44,601 nt of DNA. Source: an uncultured Collinsella sp. (GTDB taxonomy: Bacteria > Actinomycetota > Coriobacteriia > Coriobacteriales > Coriobacteriaceae). The translations under genes were made by a program, and so were the position numbers. The stretch is taken from assembly GCA_959028445.1 (NCBI GenBank), contig CAUFRY010000014.1, forward strand, positions 1 to 44,601, given 5' to 3'. The notes under the pieces were generated by a model. The model saw only the letters and a program-made list of their open reading frames with translations, ran no database searches and was not told the origin of the DNA. Positions 23,218 through 32,271 of the stretch are shown piece by piece. Every line of letters starts with the position of its first letter. Position 1 is the stretch's first letter.

Positions 23218-23967
23218 ATGTTGCTCGAGGACAAGAAAGCAATCGTCACCGGAGGCACGCGCGGTATCGGCTATGCAATCGCCTGCCGTTTTATCGAGGA
23301 GGGTGCCGCCGTCACCGTCTTTGGCTCGCGCCAGGAGACTGCCGATGCAGCCGTTGAGAAGCTGACAGCCGTCTATCCCGACGCCAAGGTCTGGGGCCGT
23401 TCCTGCGACCTCACCTCGCTCGAGGCCGTGACCGAGGCCTTTACCCAGGCTGCAGCCGACATGGGCGGTCTCGATACGGTCGTCAACAACGCCGGAATCT
23501 CCCAGCGCTCGCCCCTTTTGGACTATACAGCCGAGGAGTTCGCCAAAGTTATGGACCTCAACGTCGTCGCCGTCTTTAACGGCCACCAGGCTGCTGCCAA
23601 GATCATGACCGAGGCCGGCCACGGCGGCACCATCACTACCACAAGTTCGATGGTCGCCAAGTACGGCCAGCCTTCCGGCGTCGGTTACCCCACGTCCAAG
23701 TTTGCCGTCAACGGCATGGTCCAGTCGCTCTCGCGCGAGCTCGCCCCCATGGGCATCCGCGTCAACGCCGTCGCCCCAGGCGTAACCAAGACCGATATGG
23801 TCGCCAACCTGCCCGAAGAGGTCATCAAGCCCATCATCGCCACCATCCCGCTCGGCCGCATGGGCGAGCCCGAGGATGTCGCCAACGCCTTTGTCTTCTT
23901 GGCAAGCGACATGTCATCCTATGTCACGGGCGCCGTGCTCCCCGTCGACGGAGCCGCCCGCTCCTAA
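23218..23967 (+). CDS. BaiA-like short-chain dehydrogenase (HSDH/FabG group)
   Basis: Classical SDR, 249 residues. TGGTRGIG (11-18) binds the cofactor; NNAG (90-93), Asn115, Ser144, Tyr157 (VGYPTSK) and Lys161 form the catalytic set. From memory, length, residue numbering and wording (FIEEGAAVTVFG, LTAVYPDAKVWG, DLTS, SGVGYP, the VDGA...R ending) resemble BaiA 3-alpha-hydroxysteroid dehydrogenases of bile-acid 7-dehydroxylating clostridia more than housekeeping FabG. After strand 2 it has Ser37-Arg38 where BaiA2 has an acidic residue favouring NAD(H); this suggests NADP(H) use. No other bai gene is nearby, and a general 3-oxoacyl or sugar reductase remains possible. GGAGG precedes the ATG at 23218. 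Confidence 0.8.
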   Translation: MLLEDKKAIVTGGTRGIGYAIACRFIEEGAAVTVFGSRQETADAAVEKLTAVYPDAKVWGRSCDLTSLEAVTEAFTQAAADMGGLDTVVNNAGISQRSPLLDYTAEEFAKVMDLNVVAVFNGHQAAAKIMTEAGHGGTITTTSSMVAKYGQPSGVGYPTSKFAVNGMVQSLSRELAPMGIRVNAVAPGVTKTDMVANLPEEVIKPIIATIPLGRMGEPEDVANAFVFLASDMSSYVTGAVLPVDGAARS

Positions 23968-24009
23968 GGGGCCACAAGCCTCAACTCCTAGCCTCAATAT
24001 AGTCCAACA

Positions 24010-24058
24010 AAGAAGGCGCGTCGTCTGCATCAACTGCAGGCAGCGCGCCTTCTTCTGT
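24010..24058 (+). terminator. Terminator after the SDR gene
   Basis: aagaaggcgcg (24010-24020) pairs perfectly with cgcgccttctt (24044-24054), with an inner ctgca/tgcag hairpin, and ends in ttcttctgtt. Confidence 0.75.
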
Positions 24059-24066
24059 TATGAAAG

Positions 24067-24285
24067 GGAAACTATGTCCCAGTATTTCGGATCAGAACGG
24101 GGCACGGTTTCCCCCAGGACCTCCTTGCGGAAACTGCGTCCCGTTTTGAACGCAGATTCTGGGAAGTGGTTTCCGCAACGGGTCTCTCGCGGAAAGCGCG
24201 TCCCACTCTGGACGCCCATTCCGGGACACCGTTTCCCAACGGCCCCTGTTTCGGAAACCACATCCCGTTTCGAGCCTTCAAAGCG
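24067..24285. repeat. 62-bp-period degenerate tandem repeat
   Basis: The box ggaaac (ggaaag in one unit) recurs at 24067, 24129, 24191 and 24253, exactly 62 bases apart, giving three full units and a partial fourth. Each unit holds GGAAAC-NNN-GTCCC, then about 18 variable bases, then GGG-NNNN-(G/C)GTTTCC, i.e. the first box again in reverse orientation. The array lies between two convergent genes and is not protein coding. The spacers vary but so do the repeats, so it is not a CRISPR. Confidence 0.85.
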
Positions 24286-24313
24286 TGACGCGACTCCCTT
24301 GAGAGACTATCGA

Positions 24314-25876
24314 CTACTTACCGTCGTCGTCCTGGGCTTCTTCGCGCGCATAGAGTTCCAGCATGCGGCGGCGGTATTCGCGCACGGCGAGCTTGGCGCG
24401 CTCCAGGCGGCGGCGCTCACGCGGAGTCAGCTTGGACGGGTCGATCTCGTCGCCATAGGTCTTCTCGGCCAGCAAATGAGCGGCGTCCACGATACGGACA
24501 TCGATGTGCCCGTTTGCCGCCTCGGTCGAGAGGCGGTCGGCAATGGAATCAAGGGTAGGTATGCCGTCGAGCGAACGCCCATGTCCATGCGAGGTCAGCA
24601 GCTCGTGCTCGCGTGCGAGCAGGCTCGCCAAATCGTGATGGGCGCGCAGGATGTCAAGCGCATCGGATGGATGCTCGGCAACCTCTGCCACGGCAGCGAC
24701 CGGTGCGGCGTCGACCACGCGGTAGAAGAGCTGCGCGAGCAATGGCATCAAGAACACCGTGATGGCACCGGCGGCAACCATGACCGACGCAATATCTTGC
24801 GACAGCGCGCCCGCGTTGACGGCAACGCTCGTCACGGCAACGATGATCGGCAGGGCCGTGGTGCAGTACAGGGCCACGGTAATGCGACCATACGCCGACA
24901 CATCGCGCGTCGCAGGACAAATGCTCATAGAAATAAGGATAGGCACCGCGCGAATGATCAGCAACGCCACGATAAAGCCCGCGAGCAAGCCCGGGCGCGA
25001 CGCCACGGCCGTCAGGTCGATCTTTGCGCCCGATACGGTAAAGAACACCGGAATCAAAAAGCCGTAGGCCAGGCCGTCGAGCTTAGTCTCGAGCGTATGG
25101 TTGCCCTCGGGGATGATATAGCGCAGGACAAAGCCGGCGGCAAAAGAACCCAACACGATATCGAGGTCAAAGACGGCGGAGAATGCCACGAGCGTGACCA
25201 GGATGAGCACCGTCAGGCGCACGAAGGTCTGCGACGTGGTATCGGCGCGCTCCTCGACAAACGCAAAGAAGCGGCTGCCGACGCGCTTGGAGCGGCTTGG
25301 GACCACGGCCAGCAGCACGCAGACTACAGCAAACAAGCCAAGGATTACGAGCGTTTGGATGCCAGTGCGAGCAGACAGCAGCACCGACATGGCGAGCACG
25401 GGACCGAGCTCGCCCCAAGTGCCATACGCGAGAATCGAGTCGCCCACACGCGTGCCAGTGAGCGAGCGCTCACGCATGATGGGCACGAGCGTGCCGAGCG
25501 CCGTCGAAGTGAGGGCAAGCGTCACGGCGATACCGTCGAAATGACTGACCGAGAACCACGGGGTAAAGCGCACGGCAAGCCAGGCGATACCAAACGTGAC
25601 GGCCCACGTCGCCAAGCCGTAGCGCCCCTCGACGCCCGTGATGCTCTTGGGGTCGATCTCAAAGCCGGCAAGCAGGAACAAAAAGGCCAGGCCCAGCTCG
25701 GACACAAGCGAGACCTCAGCATCTACATGGATGACGCCGAGCATATGGGGTCCCAGCACCGCGCCGAGCACGAGCAAAAAGACCGTCTCGGGAACAGGTT
25801 TTCCGGGAATCGCCGAGGCGATAAAAGGACTCGCAAAGGCCACGAGTGCGATGATGGCGAGCGAAACGAATGCCAT
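24314..25876 (-). CDS. Cation:proton antiporter, CPA2/Kef type
   Basis: Integral membrane antiporter of the CPA2 (KefB/NapA-like) family, 520 residues. Residues 1-395 hold about 12 hydrophobic segments with GAVLGPHMLG, LGLAFLFLLAGFEIDP (family-typical AGFE/AGLE), LTSTALGTLVPIM and FGSFAAGFVL-like segments. From about 400 a charged cytoplasmic tail follows, rich in Arg/Glu (RERRRLERAK); no TrkA-N domain is evident, so this is not a full Kef. It probably exchanges Na+ or K+ for protons. The ATG is preceded by AAAGG at suitable spacing. It is convergent with the SDR and diverges from purL. Confidence 0.88.
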   Translation of the reverse strand: MAFVSLAIIALVAFASPFIASAIPGKPVPETVFLLVLGAVLGPHMLGVIHVDAEVSLVSELGLAFLFLLAGFEIDPKSITGVEGRYGLATWAVTFGIAWLAVRFTPWFSVSHFDGIAVTLALTSTALGTLVPIMRERSLTGTRVGDSILAYGTWGELGPVLAMSVLLSARTGIQTLVILGLFAVVCVLLAVVPSRSKRVGSRFFAFVEERADTTSQTFVRLTVLILVTLVAFSAVFDLDIVLGSFAAGFVLRYIIPEGNHTLETKLDGLAYGFLIPVFFTVSGAKIDLTAVASRPGLLAGFIVALLIIRAVPILISMSICPATRDVSAYGRITVALYCTTALPIIVAVTSVAVNAGALSQDIASVMVAAGAITVFLMPLLAQLFYRVVDAAPVAAVAEVAEHPSDALDILRAHHDLASLLAREHELLTSHGHGRSLDGIPTLDSIADRLSTEAANGHIDVRIVDAAHLLAEKTYGDEIDPSKLTPRERRRLERAKLAVREYRRRMLELYAREEAQDDDGK

Positions 25877-25945
25877 GTGATGCCTTTCTCTTGTTTGCGC
25901 TTCACTGTAGCACCCTCGCCGTCCTCAACGCGCCGCGAGCTGTCG

Positions 25946-26006
25946 TATCATAGTGAGGTTTACAAACATGTGGCTCAAGGCGACCGCGAGGCTTGCCCCG
26001 TAAACC
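25946..26006 (+). promoter_or_regulatory. purL leader with 50-base stem-loop
   Basis: A -10-like TATCAT (25946-25951) is followed at about the expected start site by ggtttac (25957-25963), which pairs perfectly with gtaaacc (26000-26006). Inside, GGC-AAG can pair with CTT-GCC. The element lies ~55 bases before purL. It may be an operator or leader RNA; no known purine or ZTP riboswitch consensus is met. Confidence 0.4.
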
Positions 26007-26060
26007 GACCGCTGCCGCATACCGTACCGTACGCCCAACCGATCAGGAAGGCAGGAACCA

Positions 26061-29000
26061 ATGGTCTCTCGTATCTACGTGGAGAAGAAACCCGGGTTCG
26101 ACGTCGAGGCTCAGCAGCTCAAGGGCGAGCTGACCGAAATTCTCGGCATCAAGGGCATCGAGGCCCTGAGGATCATCAACCGCTACGACGTCGAGGGCAT
26201 CGACGAGGAGCTTTTCCGCTCCTGCGTGCCGACCGTCTTTAGCGAGCCCCAGGTCGATGTGACCTACGACGAGCTCCCCGCAAGCGATGGCGCCGTCTTT
26301 GCCGTCGAATTCCTGCCTGGCCAGTTTGACCAGCGCGCCGACTCCGCCAGCGAGTGCGTGCAGCTCATCAGCCAGGGCGAGCGCCCCGCCGTGCGCTCCG
26401 CCAAGGTCTATATGATCTCGGGCGCTCTGGACAAAGCCGCCATCGATGCCATCAAGCACTACGTGGTGAACCCCGTCGAGGCGCGCATCGCCTCGCTCGA
26501 CCTGCCCGAGACGCTGTACATGGAGACCCCCGAGCCCCAGCCCGTCGAGGTGCTCGACGGCTTCCGCGAGCTCGACGAGGCCGGCCTTGCCGCCTTTATT
26601 TCCGAGCGCGGCCTTGCCATGGACGAGGCGGACATCGCCTTCTGCCAGCAGTACTTCCGCGATGAGGACCGCGACCCCACCATCACCGAGATCCGCGTGA
26701 TCGACACCTACTGGTCCGATCACTGCCGCCACACCACCTTCGGCACCGTCCTGGACGACGTGACGATCGACGACGCCGTGGTGCAGCAAGCCTTCGACCG
26801 CTACATGGAGATGCGCCACGAACTCGGTCGCGACGCCAAGCCCGTCTGCCTCATGGACATGGGCACCATCGGCGCCAAGTACCTCAAGAAGACCGGCGTC
26901 ATGACCGATGTCGACGAGTCCGAGGAGATCAACGCCTGCACCGTCAAGGTGAAGGTCGATGTCGACGGCGAGGACCAGGACTGGCTGTTCCTGTTTAAGA
27001 ACGAGACCCACAACCACCCGACCGAGATCGAGCCCTTCGGCGGTGCCGCCACCTGCGTGGGCGGCGCCATCCGCGACCCGCTCTCGGGCCGCAGCTACGT
27101 GTACCAGGCCATGCGCGTCACCGGCGCCGGCGACCCCACCGTCCCGGTTTCCGAGACGCTCGAGGGCAAGCTGCCGCAGCGCAAGCTCGTAACCACCGCT
27201 GCCGCCGGCTACTCCAGCTACGGTAACCAGATCGGCCTTGCCACCGGCCAGGTCAACGAGCTCTATCACCCCGGCTACGTGGCCAAGCGCATGGAGGTCG
27301 GCGCCGTCGTGGGCGCTACCCCGGCAAACCACGTGCGTCGCGAGTGCCCCGCCCCCACCGACAAGATCATCCTGCTGGGCGGTCGCACCGGCCGTGACGG
27401 CATCGGCGGTGCCACCGGCTCATCCAAAACCCAGAACACCGAGTCCATCGAGACCTCGGGCGCCGAAGTCCAGAAGGGCAACGCCCCGGTCGAGCGCAAG
27501 CTGCAGCGTCTGTTCCGCCGCGGCGACGCCTGCCGCCTGATCAAGCGCTGCAACGACTTTGGCGCCGGCGGCGTCTCGGTCGCCGTGGGCGAACTTGCCG
27601 ACGGCCTGTATGTCGACCTGGACACCGTGACTAAGAAGTACGACGGCCTGGACGGCACCGAGCTCGCCATCTCCGAGTCCCAGGAGCGTATGGCCTGCGC
27701 CGTCGCCGACGGTGACGTCGAGGAGTTTATGGGCTACGCCGCCGAGGAGAACCTCGAGGCGACCGTTATCGCCGAGGTTACCGCCGAGCCGCGCATGCGC
27801 ATGGCCTGGAACGGTGTCGCCATCGTCGACCTATCCCGCGAGTTCCTCAACTCCAACGGTGCACCCAAGCACCAGGTCGCCCACGTGTGCGCCCGCAGCG
27901 TGTGGCAGCCCAGCTGGGCCGGCACCACGCTTGCCGAGCGCATGACCTCGCTTGTCACCGACCTCAACGTCGCCTCCAACAAGGGCCTTTCCGAGCGCTT
28001 CGACTCCACCATCGGTGCCGCGACCGTACTCATGCCCTTTGGCGGCAAGACGCAGCTCACCCCCAGCTCGGCTATGGTCGCCAAGTTCCCCGTGGACGGC
28101 GAGACCACCACGGCAAGCGCTATGGCATGGGGCTTCAACCCCTACCTGATGGAGGCCGACCAGTTTGCGGGCGCTTACCTGTCCGTGGTCGAGTCCATCG
28201 CCAAGCTCGTGGCCGCCGGCTTTGAGCACAAGCGCGCCTATCTCTCCTTCCAGGAGTACTTCGAGCGCCTGCGCACCGAGGCCGAGCGTTGGGGCAAGCC
28301 CATGGCTGCAGTACTCGGCGCCCTCATGGCCCAGGTCGACCTGGGCGCCGGTGCCATCGGCGGCAAGGACTCTATGAGCGGCTCGTTTGAGGACGAGGCC
28401 GGCGAGCTCAACGTTCCGCCGACCCTGATCAGCTTCGCTGTGGCCGTGGGCAAGGCGGCCCGCGCCGTCTCCCCCGAGTTCAAGGGCCTGACGCACCGCG
28501 TCGTCCGCATCGCCCCCGCCACCTACGGCGAGGATTACCGCCCCGACGCCCAGCAGCTGCTCGCCGCGTTTGACGCCGTCGAGGCGCTCACTGCTACCGG
28601 CGACGCCCTGGCCGTCTCCACGCCCGGCTACGGCTGCGGCGCCGAGAGCCTCTTCAAGATGTGCGTCGGCAACCAGATCGGCATCGAACTTGCCGAGGAC
28701 GTGGACGTGGAGAGCCTCTTCACCCCGCTCTACGGCAGCTTTATCGTCGAGCTCGCCGAGGATGCCGAGCTGCCCGAGGTCGCCGACGGCGTTGTCGTCG
28801 AGCCCCTGGGCACCACCGTCGAGGGCTATGTCATCGACACCGGCTCCGAGGTCATCGAGCTCGCCGAGCTCCAGGAGGCCTGGGAGAGCGGCATCGAGGG
28901 CGTCTTCGCCTACCGCAGCGTCGGCGAGACCCCCGAGGTCGAGACCATCGACTTCCGTGCCAAGGATATCCACGTGTACGGCGGCGCCAAGATCGCCCGC

Positions 29001-29807
29001 CCGCGCGTGATCATCCCCGTGTTCCCCGGCAACAACTGCGAGTACGACAGCGCCCGCGCCTTCCGTGCCGCCGGTGCCGAGGCCGACACCTTCGTGATTA
29101 ACAACCTCACGCCCGAGGCCGTCGCCGAGAGCACCCGCGAGCTTGCCCGCCGCATCCGTGCAAGCCAGATCGTTATGATCCCCGGCGGCTTCTCGGGCGG
29201 CGACGAGCCCGACGGCTCTGCCAAGTTCATCACGGCGTTCTTCCGCGCTCCCGAGGTCACCGAGGCAGTCCGCGACCTGCTCAAGGCCCGCGATGGCCTG
29301 ATGCTGGGCATCTGCAACGGCTTCCAGGCCCTGATCAAGCTCGGCCTGGTGCCCTACGGCGACATCGTCGACGCCACGCCCGATGCGCCCACGTTGACGT
29401 TCAACACCATCGGTCGCCACCAGAGCCGTCTGGTGCGCACCCGCATCTCGTCCAACTTGTCCCCGTGGCTGTCGCAGTGCAGCCTGGACGACCCCTACAC
29501 CGTCGCCATCAGCCACGGCGAGGGCCGCTTTGTCGCCAATGACGAAGTGCTCGCCCAGCTGATCGCCAACGGCCAGGTCGCCACGCAGTACGTGGGCGAG
29601 AACGGCAAGCCCAGCATGGATCTCTCCGTCAACCCCAACGGCTCCGCACTCGCCATCGAGGGCATCACGAGCCCCGACGGCCGCGTCCTGGGCAAGATGG
29701 GCCATGCCGAGCGTCGCGGCGACAACCTGTACCGCAACGTGCCCGAGCATGTCCCCGGCGATAAGTTCATGCCGATCTTTGAGAGCGGCGTGGCCTACTT
29801 CGCTTAA
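26061..29807 (+). CDS. purL: Phosphoribosylformylglycinamidine synthase, single-chain
   Basis: FGAM synthase, step four of purine synthesis: converts FGAR, glutamine and ATP to FGAM. At 1,248 residues it is the large form carrying the glutaminase in the same chain. Synthetase part: IDTYWSDHCRHTTF, FLFKNETHNHPTEIEPFGGAATCVGG, GDPTVP, GGKDSMSGSF. Class I glutamine amidotransferase part (from about 985, VIIPVFPGNNCEYDSARAF): nucleophile Cys1085 in LGICNGFQ, and His1215/Glu1217 in MGHAERRGDN. Separate purS and purQ are therefore not needed. The start has AGGAACC upstream of ATG 26061. Its terminator at 29845 separates it from the next gene. Confidence 0.97.
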   Translation: MVSRIYVEKKPGFDVEAQQLKGELTEILGIKGIEALRIINRYDVEGIDEELFRSCVPTVFSEPQVDVTYDELPASDGAVFAVEFLPGQFDQRADSASECVQLISQGERPAVRSAKVYMISGALDKAAIDAIKHYVVNPVEARIASLDLPETLYMETPEPQPVEVLDGFRELDEAGLAAFISERGLAMDEADIAFCQQYFRDEDRDPTITEIRVIDTYWSDHCRHTTFGTVLDDVTIDDAVVQQAFDRYMEMRHELGRDAKPVCLMDMGTIGAKYLKKTGVMTDVDESEEINACTVKVKVDVDGEDQDWLFLFKNETHNHPTEIEPFGGAATCVGGAIRDPLSGRSYVYQAMRVTGAGDPTVPVSETLEGKLPQRKLVTTAAAGYSSYGNQIGLATGQVNELYHPGYVAKRMEVGAVVGATPANHVRRECPAPTDKIILLGGRTGRDGIGGATGSSKTQNTESIETSGAEVQKGNAPVERKLQRLFRRGDACRLIKRCNDFGAGGVSVAVGELADGLYVDLDTVTKKYDGLDGTELAISESQERMACAVADGDVEEFMGYAAEENLEATVIAEVTAEPRMRMAWNGVAIVDLSREFLNSNGAPKHQVAHVCARSVWQPSWAGTTLAERMTSLVTDLNVASNKGLSERFDSTIGAATVLMPFGGKTQLTPSSAMVAKFPVDGETTTASAMAWGFNPYLMEADQFAGAYLSVVESIAKLVAAGFEHKRAYLSFQEYFERLRTEAERWGKPMAAVLGALMAQVDLGAGAIGGKDSMSGSFEDEAGELNVPPTLISFAVAVGKAARAVSPEFKGLTHRVVRIAPATYGEDYRPDAQQLLAAFDAVEALTATGDALAVSTPGYGCGAESLFKMCVGNQIGIELAEDVDVESLFTPLYGSFIVELAEDAELPEVADGVVVEPLGTTVEGYVIDTGSEVIELAELQEAWESGIEGVFAYRSVGETPEVETIDFRAKDIHVYGGAKIARPRVIIPVFPGNNCEYDSARAFRAAGAEADTFVINNLTPEAVAESTRELARRIRASQIVMIPGGFSGGDEPDGSAKFITAFFRAPEVTEAVRDLLKARDGLMLGICNGFQALIKLGLVPYGDIVDATPDAPTLTFNTIGRHQSRLVRTRISSNLSPWLSQCSLDDPYTVAISHGEGRFVANDEVLAQLIANGQVATQYVGENGKPSMDLSVNPNGSALAIEGITSPDGRVLGKMGHAERRGDNLYRNVPEHVPGDKFMPIFESGVAYFA

Positions 29808-29844
29808 ACCTTTCCCATCGGGTACAATCCCCTCGGGTAACAAC

Positions 29845-29881
29845 ACCCGCCACCGACACATCCGGTGGCGGGTTCTTTTTT
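29845..29881 (+). terminator. Terminator of purL
   Basis: An 11-pair stem acccgccaccg (29845-29855) with 29863-29873 and a long T-run from 29874. Confidence 0.93.
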
Positions 29882-29906
29882 GCTTCGCGCATACAGGAAG
29901 GACATC

Positions 29907-30842
29907 ATGGAAAGCCGCAAGCCGTATCTCGCCACCCTGCCCGGACTCATCCTGGGCTGCCTCGTCTGCTGCGCGCTCTGGGGATCGGCTTTTCCCTGCA
30001 TCAAGATCGGCTACGGCCTCTTTGGCATTCCCGCACACGACAGCGCCTCGCAGCTGCTCTTCGCGGGTCTGCGCTTCACCCTTGCCGGCATGCTGGTCAT
30101 TGTTGGCATGAGCGTGGCCCAGCGCCGTCCGCTCGTTCCGCAAGTGCGCGATATCAAGCCCATCTGCATCTTGTCGCTCTTCCAGACCATCGGGCAGTAC
30201 TTCTTTTTCTACCTGGGGCTCTCGCGCGCCAGCGCCATGTCGAGTTCCATCATCGAGGCCAGCGCCAACTTCCTCGCAATCCTCTTTGCCGCCCTGGCAT
30301 TTCACACCGAGAAGCTCAATACGGCCAAGGTGCTTGGCTGTGCGCTGGGCTTTGCCGGCGTCGCGCTCGTCAACCTCTCGGGCGCAGATGGCACCTTTGG
30401 CTTCAGGCTCGATGGCGAGGGCTTTATCCTAGCCTCCACTGTCGCGGGTGCCCTTTCGACCTGCCTGATCGGTATCTTCTCGCGTGAGCACGACGGCGTC
30501 TTGCTTGCCGGGTGGCAGTTCTTGGTCGGCGGACTGGTCCTCACCGCCATCGGTTTGTTGATGGGCGGCGCGCTCTCCCCCACGGCGATTGCCCCCGCCA
30601 TCGCACTCATTATCTATATGGCACTCATTTCCGCCGTCGCGTACTCGCTATGGTCGCGTCTGCTTGCCGTCAACCCCGTCAGCCGTGTGTCGGTCTTTGG
30701 CTTTATGAATCCAGTCTTTGGCGTACTGTTGAGCGCTCTGCTGCTCGGCGAGGGCGCTGGCACGAGCCCTGTTACCGTACTTGTTGCCCTGCTGTTGGTC
30801 TGCGGCGGCATCATCATCGTCAACAGGCCCAAAAAGGCCTAG
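29907..30842 (+). CDS. DMT-superfamily (EamA) transporter
   Basis: A 311-residue membrane protein with ten hydrophobic segments in two EamA repeats (about 10-150 and 165-305). Typical wording: ALWGSAFPCIKIG, LLFAGLRFTLAGM, SASAMSSSIIEA-like segment and the second-repeat motif VFGFMNPVFGVLLSALLLGE. Such proteins usually export amino acids or metabolites; substrate unknown. The ATG at 29907 is preceded by AGGAAGG; the longer frame to 29865 overlaps the purL terminator and is rejected. Confidence 0.9.
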   Translation: MESRKPYLATLPGLILGCLVCCALWGSAFPCIKIGYGLFGIPAHDSASQLLFAGLRFTLAGMLVIVGMSVAQRRPLVPQVRDIKPICILSLFQTIGQYFFFYLGLSRASAMSSSIIEASANFLAILFAALAFHTEKLNTAKVLGCALGFAGVALVNLSGADGTFGFRLDGEGFILASTVAGALSTCLIGIFSREHDGVLLAGWQFLVGGLVLTAIGLLMGGALSPTAIAPAIALIIYMALISAVAYSLWSRLLAVNPVSRVSVFGFMNPVFGVLLSALLLGEGAGTSPVTVLVALLLVCGGIIIVNRPKKA

Positions 30843-30907
30843 CGAGCTCACCTTTTTAGGGAGGATGTTCGCACACTTTAGCTTAATGGAGTACATCGGA
30901 GAGCCGA

Positions 30908-30941
30908 GGGCCGCCATGCACGCCAGCGTGCGCCCTTTTTC
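30908..30941 (+). terminator. Terminator after the DMT gene
   Basis: gggc (30908-30911) and gcacg (30918-30922) pair with cgtgc-gccc (30927-30935), with a bulged segment, followed by ttttt. It reaches the last codon of the convergent GGDEF gene. Confidence 0.55.
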
Positions 30942-32090
30942 TAGCGTATCTGGGCGCCGGCTTTCTTCTTCTCGCGCTTTACGCGGTAGAGCTCCGCGTC
31001 GGCAGCACGAAGCAAGTCTTGCCAGGTATCGACGCCATCACCGACCCGTGCGTAGCCGATGGACATCCGCAACAGATACGGAACCTCGGCGCGCGAGCTC
31101 ATCGTTGATTGTCGCACACAGATGCATGATATCCTGTTCCGCCACTGCCTTTTGGAGCACCACGAACTCATCGCCACCATAACGTGCGATAAAGCCGCCA
31201 GACGCCGAGCAGACTTCTTTGAGCGCAGCGGATATGACCTGAAGAGCGTGGTCGCCCTCCACATGCCCATAGCGATCGTTAATCTGCTTAAAGCCGTCGG
31301 CGTCCATCATAAGCAGATATACATCTTCGGCCTGATCCACATTTGAGAAGAGCGACAGCATATAGGTCTCAAAACGGTTGCGATTGTTAAGTCCAGTCAA
31401 CGGGTCGGTCGAGATGAGCTGCTCCTGGTAGATGATGTAGAGCAGCAACATGCTAATCATTATGCCGACACAAAGGCCGGGCACCGAGTATACGACCTGA
31501 AAGGTACCGCCCACCAGGGCCGGAATGGCGAAAAATGCCAAGGTTCGATAGATGGCCTTCGTCTGCAGGCTCTCGACCCTGCGAGATTGCACAAATGCAT
31601 GCAGGGACGTATGTATAACGTAACAGTAGCTGACGATGGGCTGGATCATATAGGCAAAGCCGCGACGATACACGCCCTGCGAATCGATATAGAACAGGGC
31701 GTGCGTCCAGTAACTGGTAAACGCCAGCACGACCACCAGAGCCGTAGGCAACGCTACAAGCACCACCCTATAGCGCGAGGTCAAAAGGCGAGAACCCTGC
31801 ACCGTCTCGGAATAGATAAACCAAATGAGACACGCGATAGCAAAGAGCGAAAACGAAACCGCGTTGGAAATCCAGTTGGCAGCAATGCCCAACGTGCCGT
31901 CCACACCGTCCGAAAGCGTCCAGATCATATCGAATAATATGTACGCGGCAGAGGTGTAGCCAAGCATGCTAAACAATAGCTGCTGGGTGCTCGAGAACAA
32001 GGAGCGACGACTTCGCACGGCAAGCCCGATAAGAACAATCATGCATAGCACGAATATCTCAATCTTAAGTGCCTTAACCACTAGCGCCAT
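30941..32090 (-). pseudogene. GGDEF diguanylate cyclase gene with frameshift
   Basis: About seven N-terminal membrane segments (residues 5-222, possibly a sensor) are followed by a GGDEF domain: DPLTGLNNRNRFE (229-241), MMDADGFKQINDRYGH and RYGGDEFVV (303-311). The primary frame stops at 31038 after a meaningless tail. The missing C-terminus of the domain (LLRMSIGYARVGDG..., AADAELYRVKRE) continues in the next frame to 30941. The switch falls at the GC repeat gcgcgcc near 31089-31095, equal to one extra base. Either the gene is inactivated, phase-variable, or the sequence has an error. The c-di-GMP inhibition site RxxD is absent (ASGG there). The start is uncertain: ATG 32090 has AAGGG directly adjacent; GTG 32081 is better spaced. 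Confidence 0.8.
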
Positions 32091-32144
32091 CCCTTCAATA
32101 CCCAAGTGGTCAGAATCGCCCAATTCGAATCAGGGCAATAAACA

Positions 32145-32177
32145 CCCCTTAACTCCGCAGGGGTAAAGGGGATAATA
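32145..32177 (-). promoter_or_regulatory. Extended -10 and start-site hairpin of the GGDEF gene
   Basis: TGC-TATTAT (32172-32180, minus strand) is an extended -10. Directly downstream ccccttt.../aagggg arms (32145-32150 and 32166-32171) form an inverted repeat covering the likely start site, a possible operator. Confidence 0.4.
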
Positions 32178-32182
32178 GCAGA

Positions 32183-32222
32183 GCGCCCGAACATCACTGC
32201 AAAACAGTTTCTGTTCGGGCGC
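32183..32222 (-). terminator. Terminator of kdgT
   Basis: A perfect 11-pair stem gcgcccgaaca (32183-32193) with 32212-32222 and an inner actg/cagt hairpin, about 50 bases past the kdgT stop. The tail is only mildly T-rich. Confidence 0.65.
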
Positions 32223-32271
32223 CCATACGGCGCGAATTGCACACGCCGGCATCATTGATGGGTATCGATTG

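Noticed and set aside
24067..24285. CRISPR array
   Set aside because: Period 62 is plausible, but the repeats are only short imperfect boxes, there are no conserved 25-37 base repeats and no cas genes nearby.
25957..26040. ZTP (pfl) riboswitch upstream of purL
   Set aside because: ccgaccgc loosely recalls the conserved 3' part, but the invariant CCGCCUGGGC segment and the 5' motif are absent.
23876..26242. A 788-codon plus-strand frame over the antiporter and the 62-bp repeats
   Set aside because: Runs through a terminator, a tandem repeat and the antisense of a clear membrane protein; composition is His/Arg/Asp-rich and meaningless.
27831..30305. An 824-codon open frame antisense to purL
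   Set aside because: Long shadow frame caused by GC-rich third positions of purL; Gly/Asp/Val-rich composition, no motif, no ribosome binding site, and it crosses the purL terminator.
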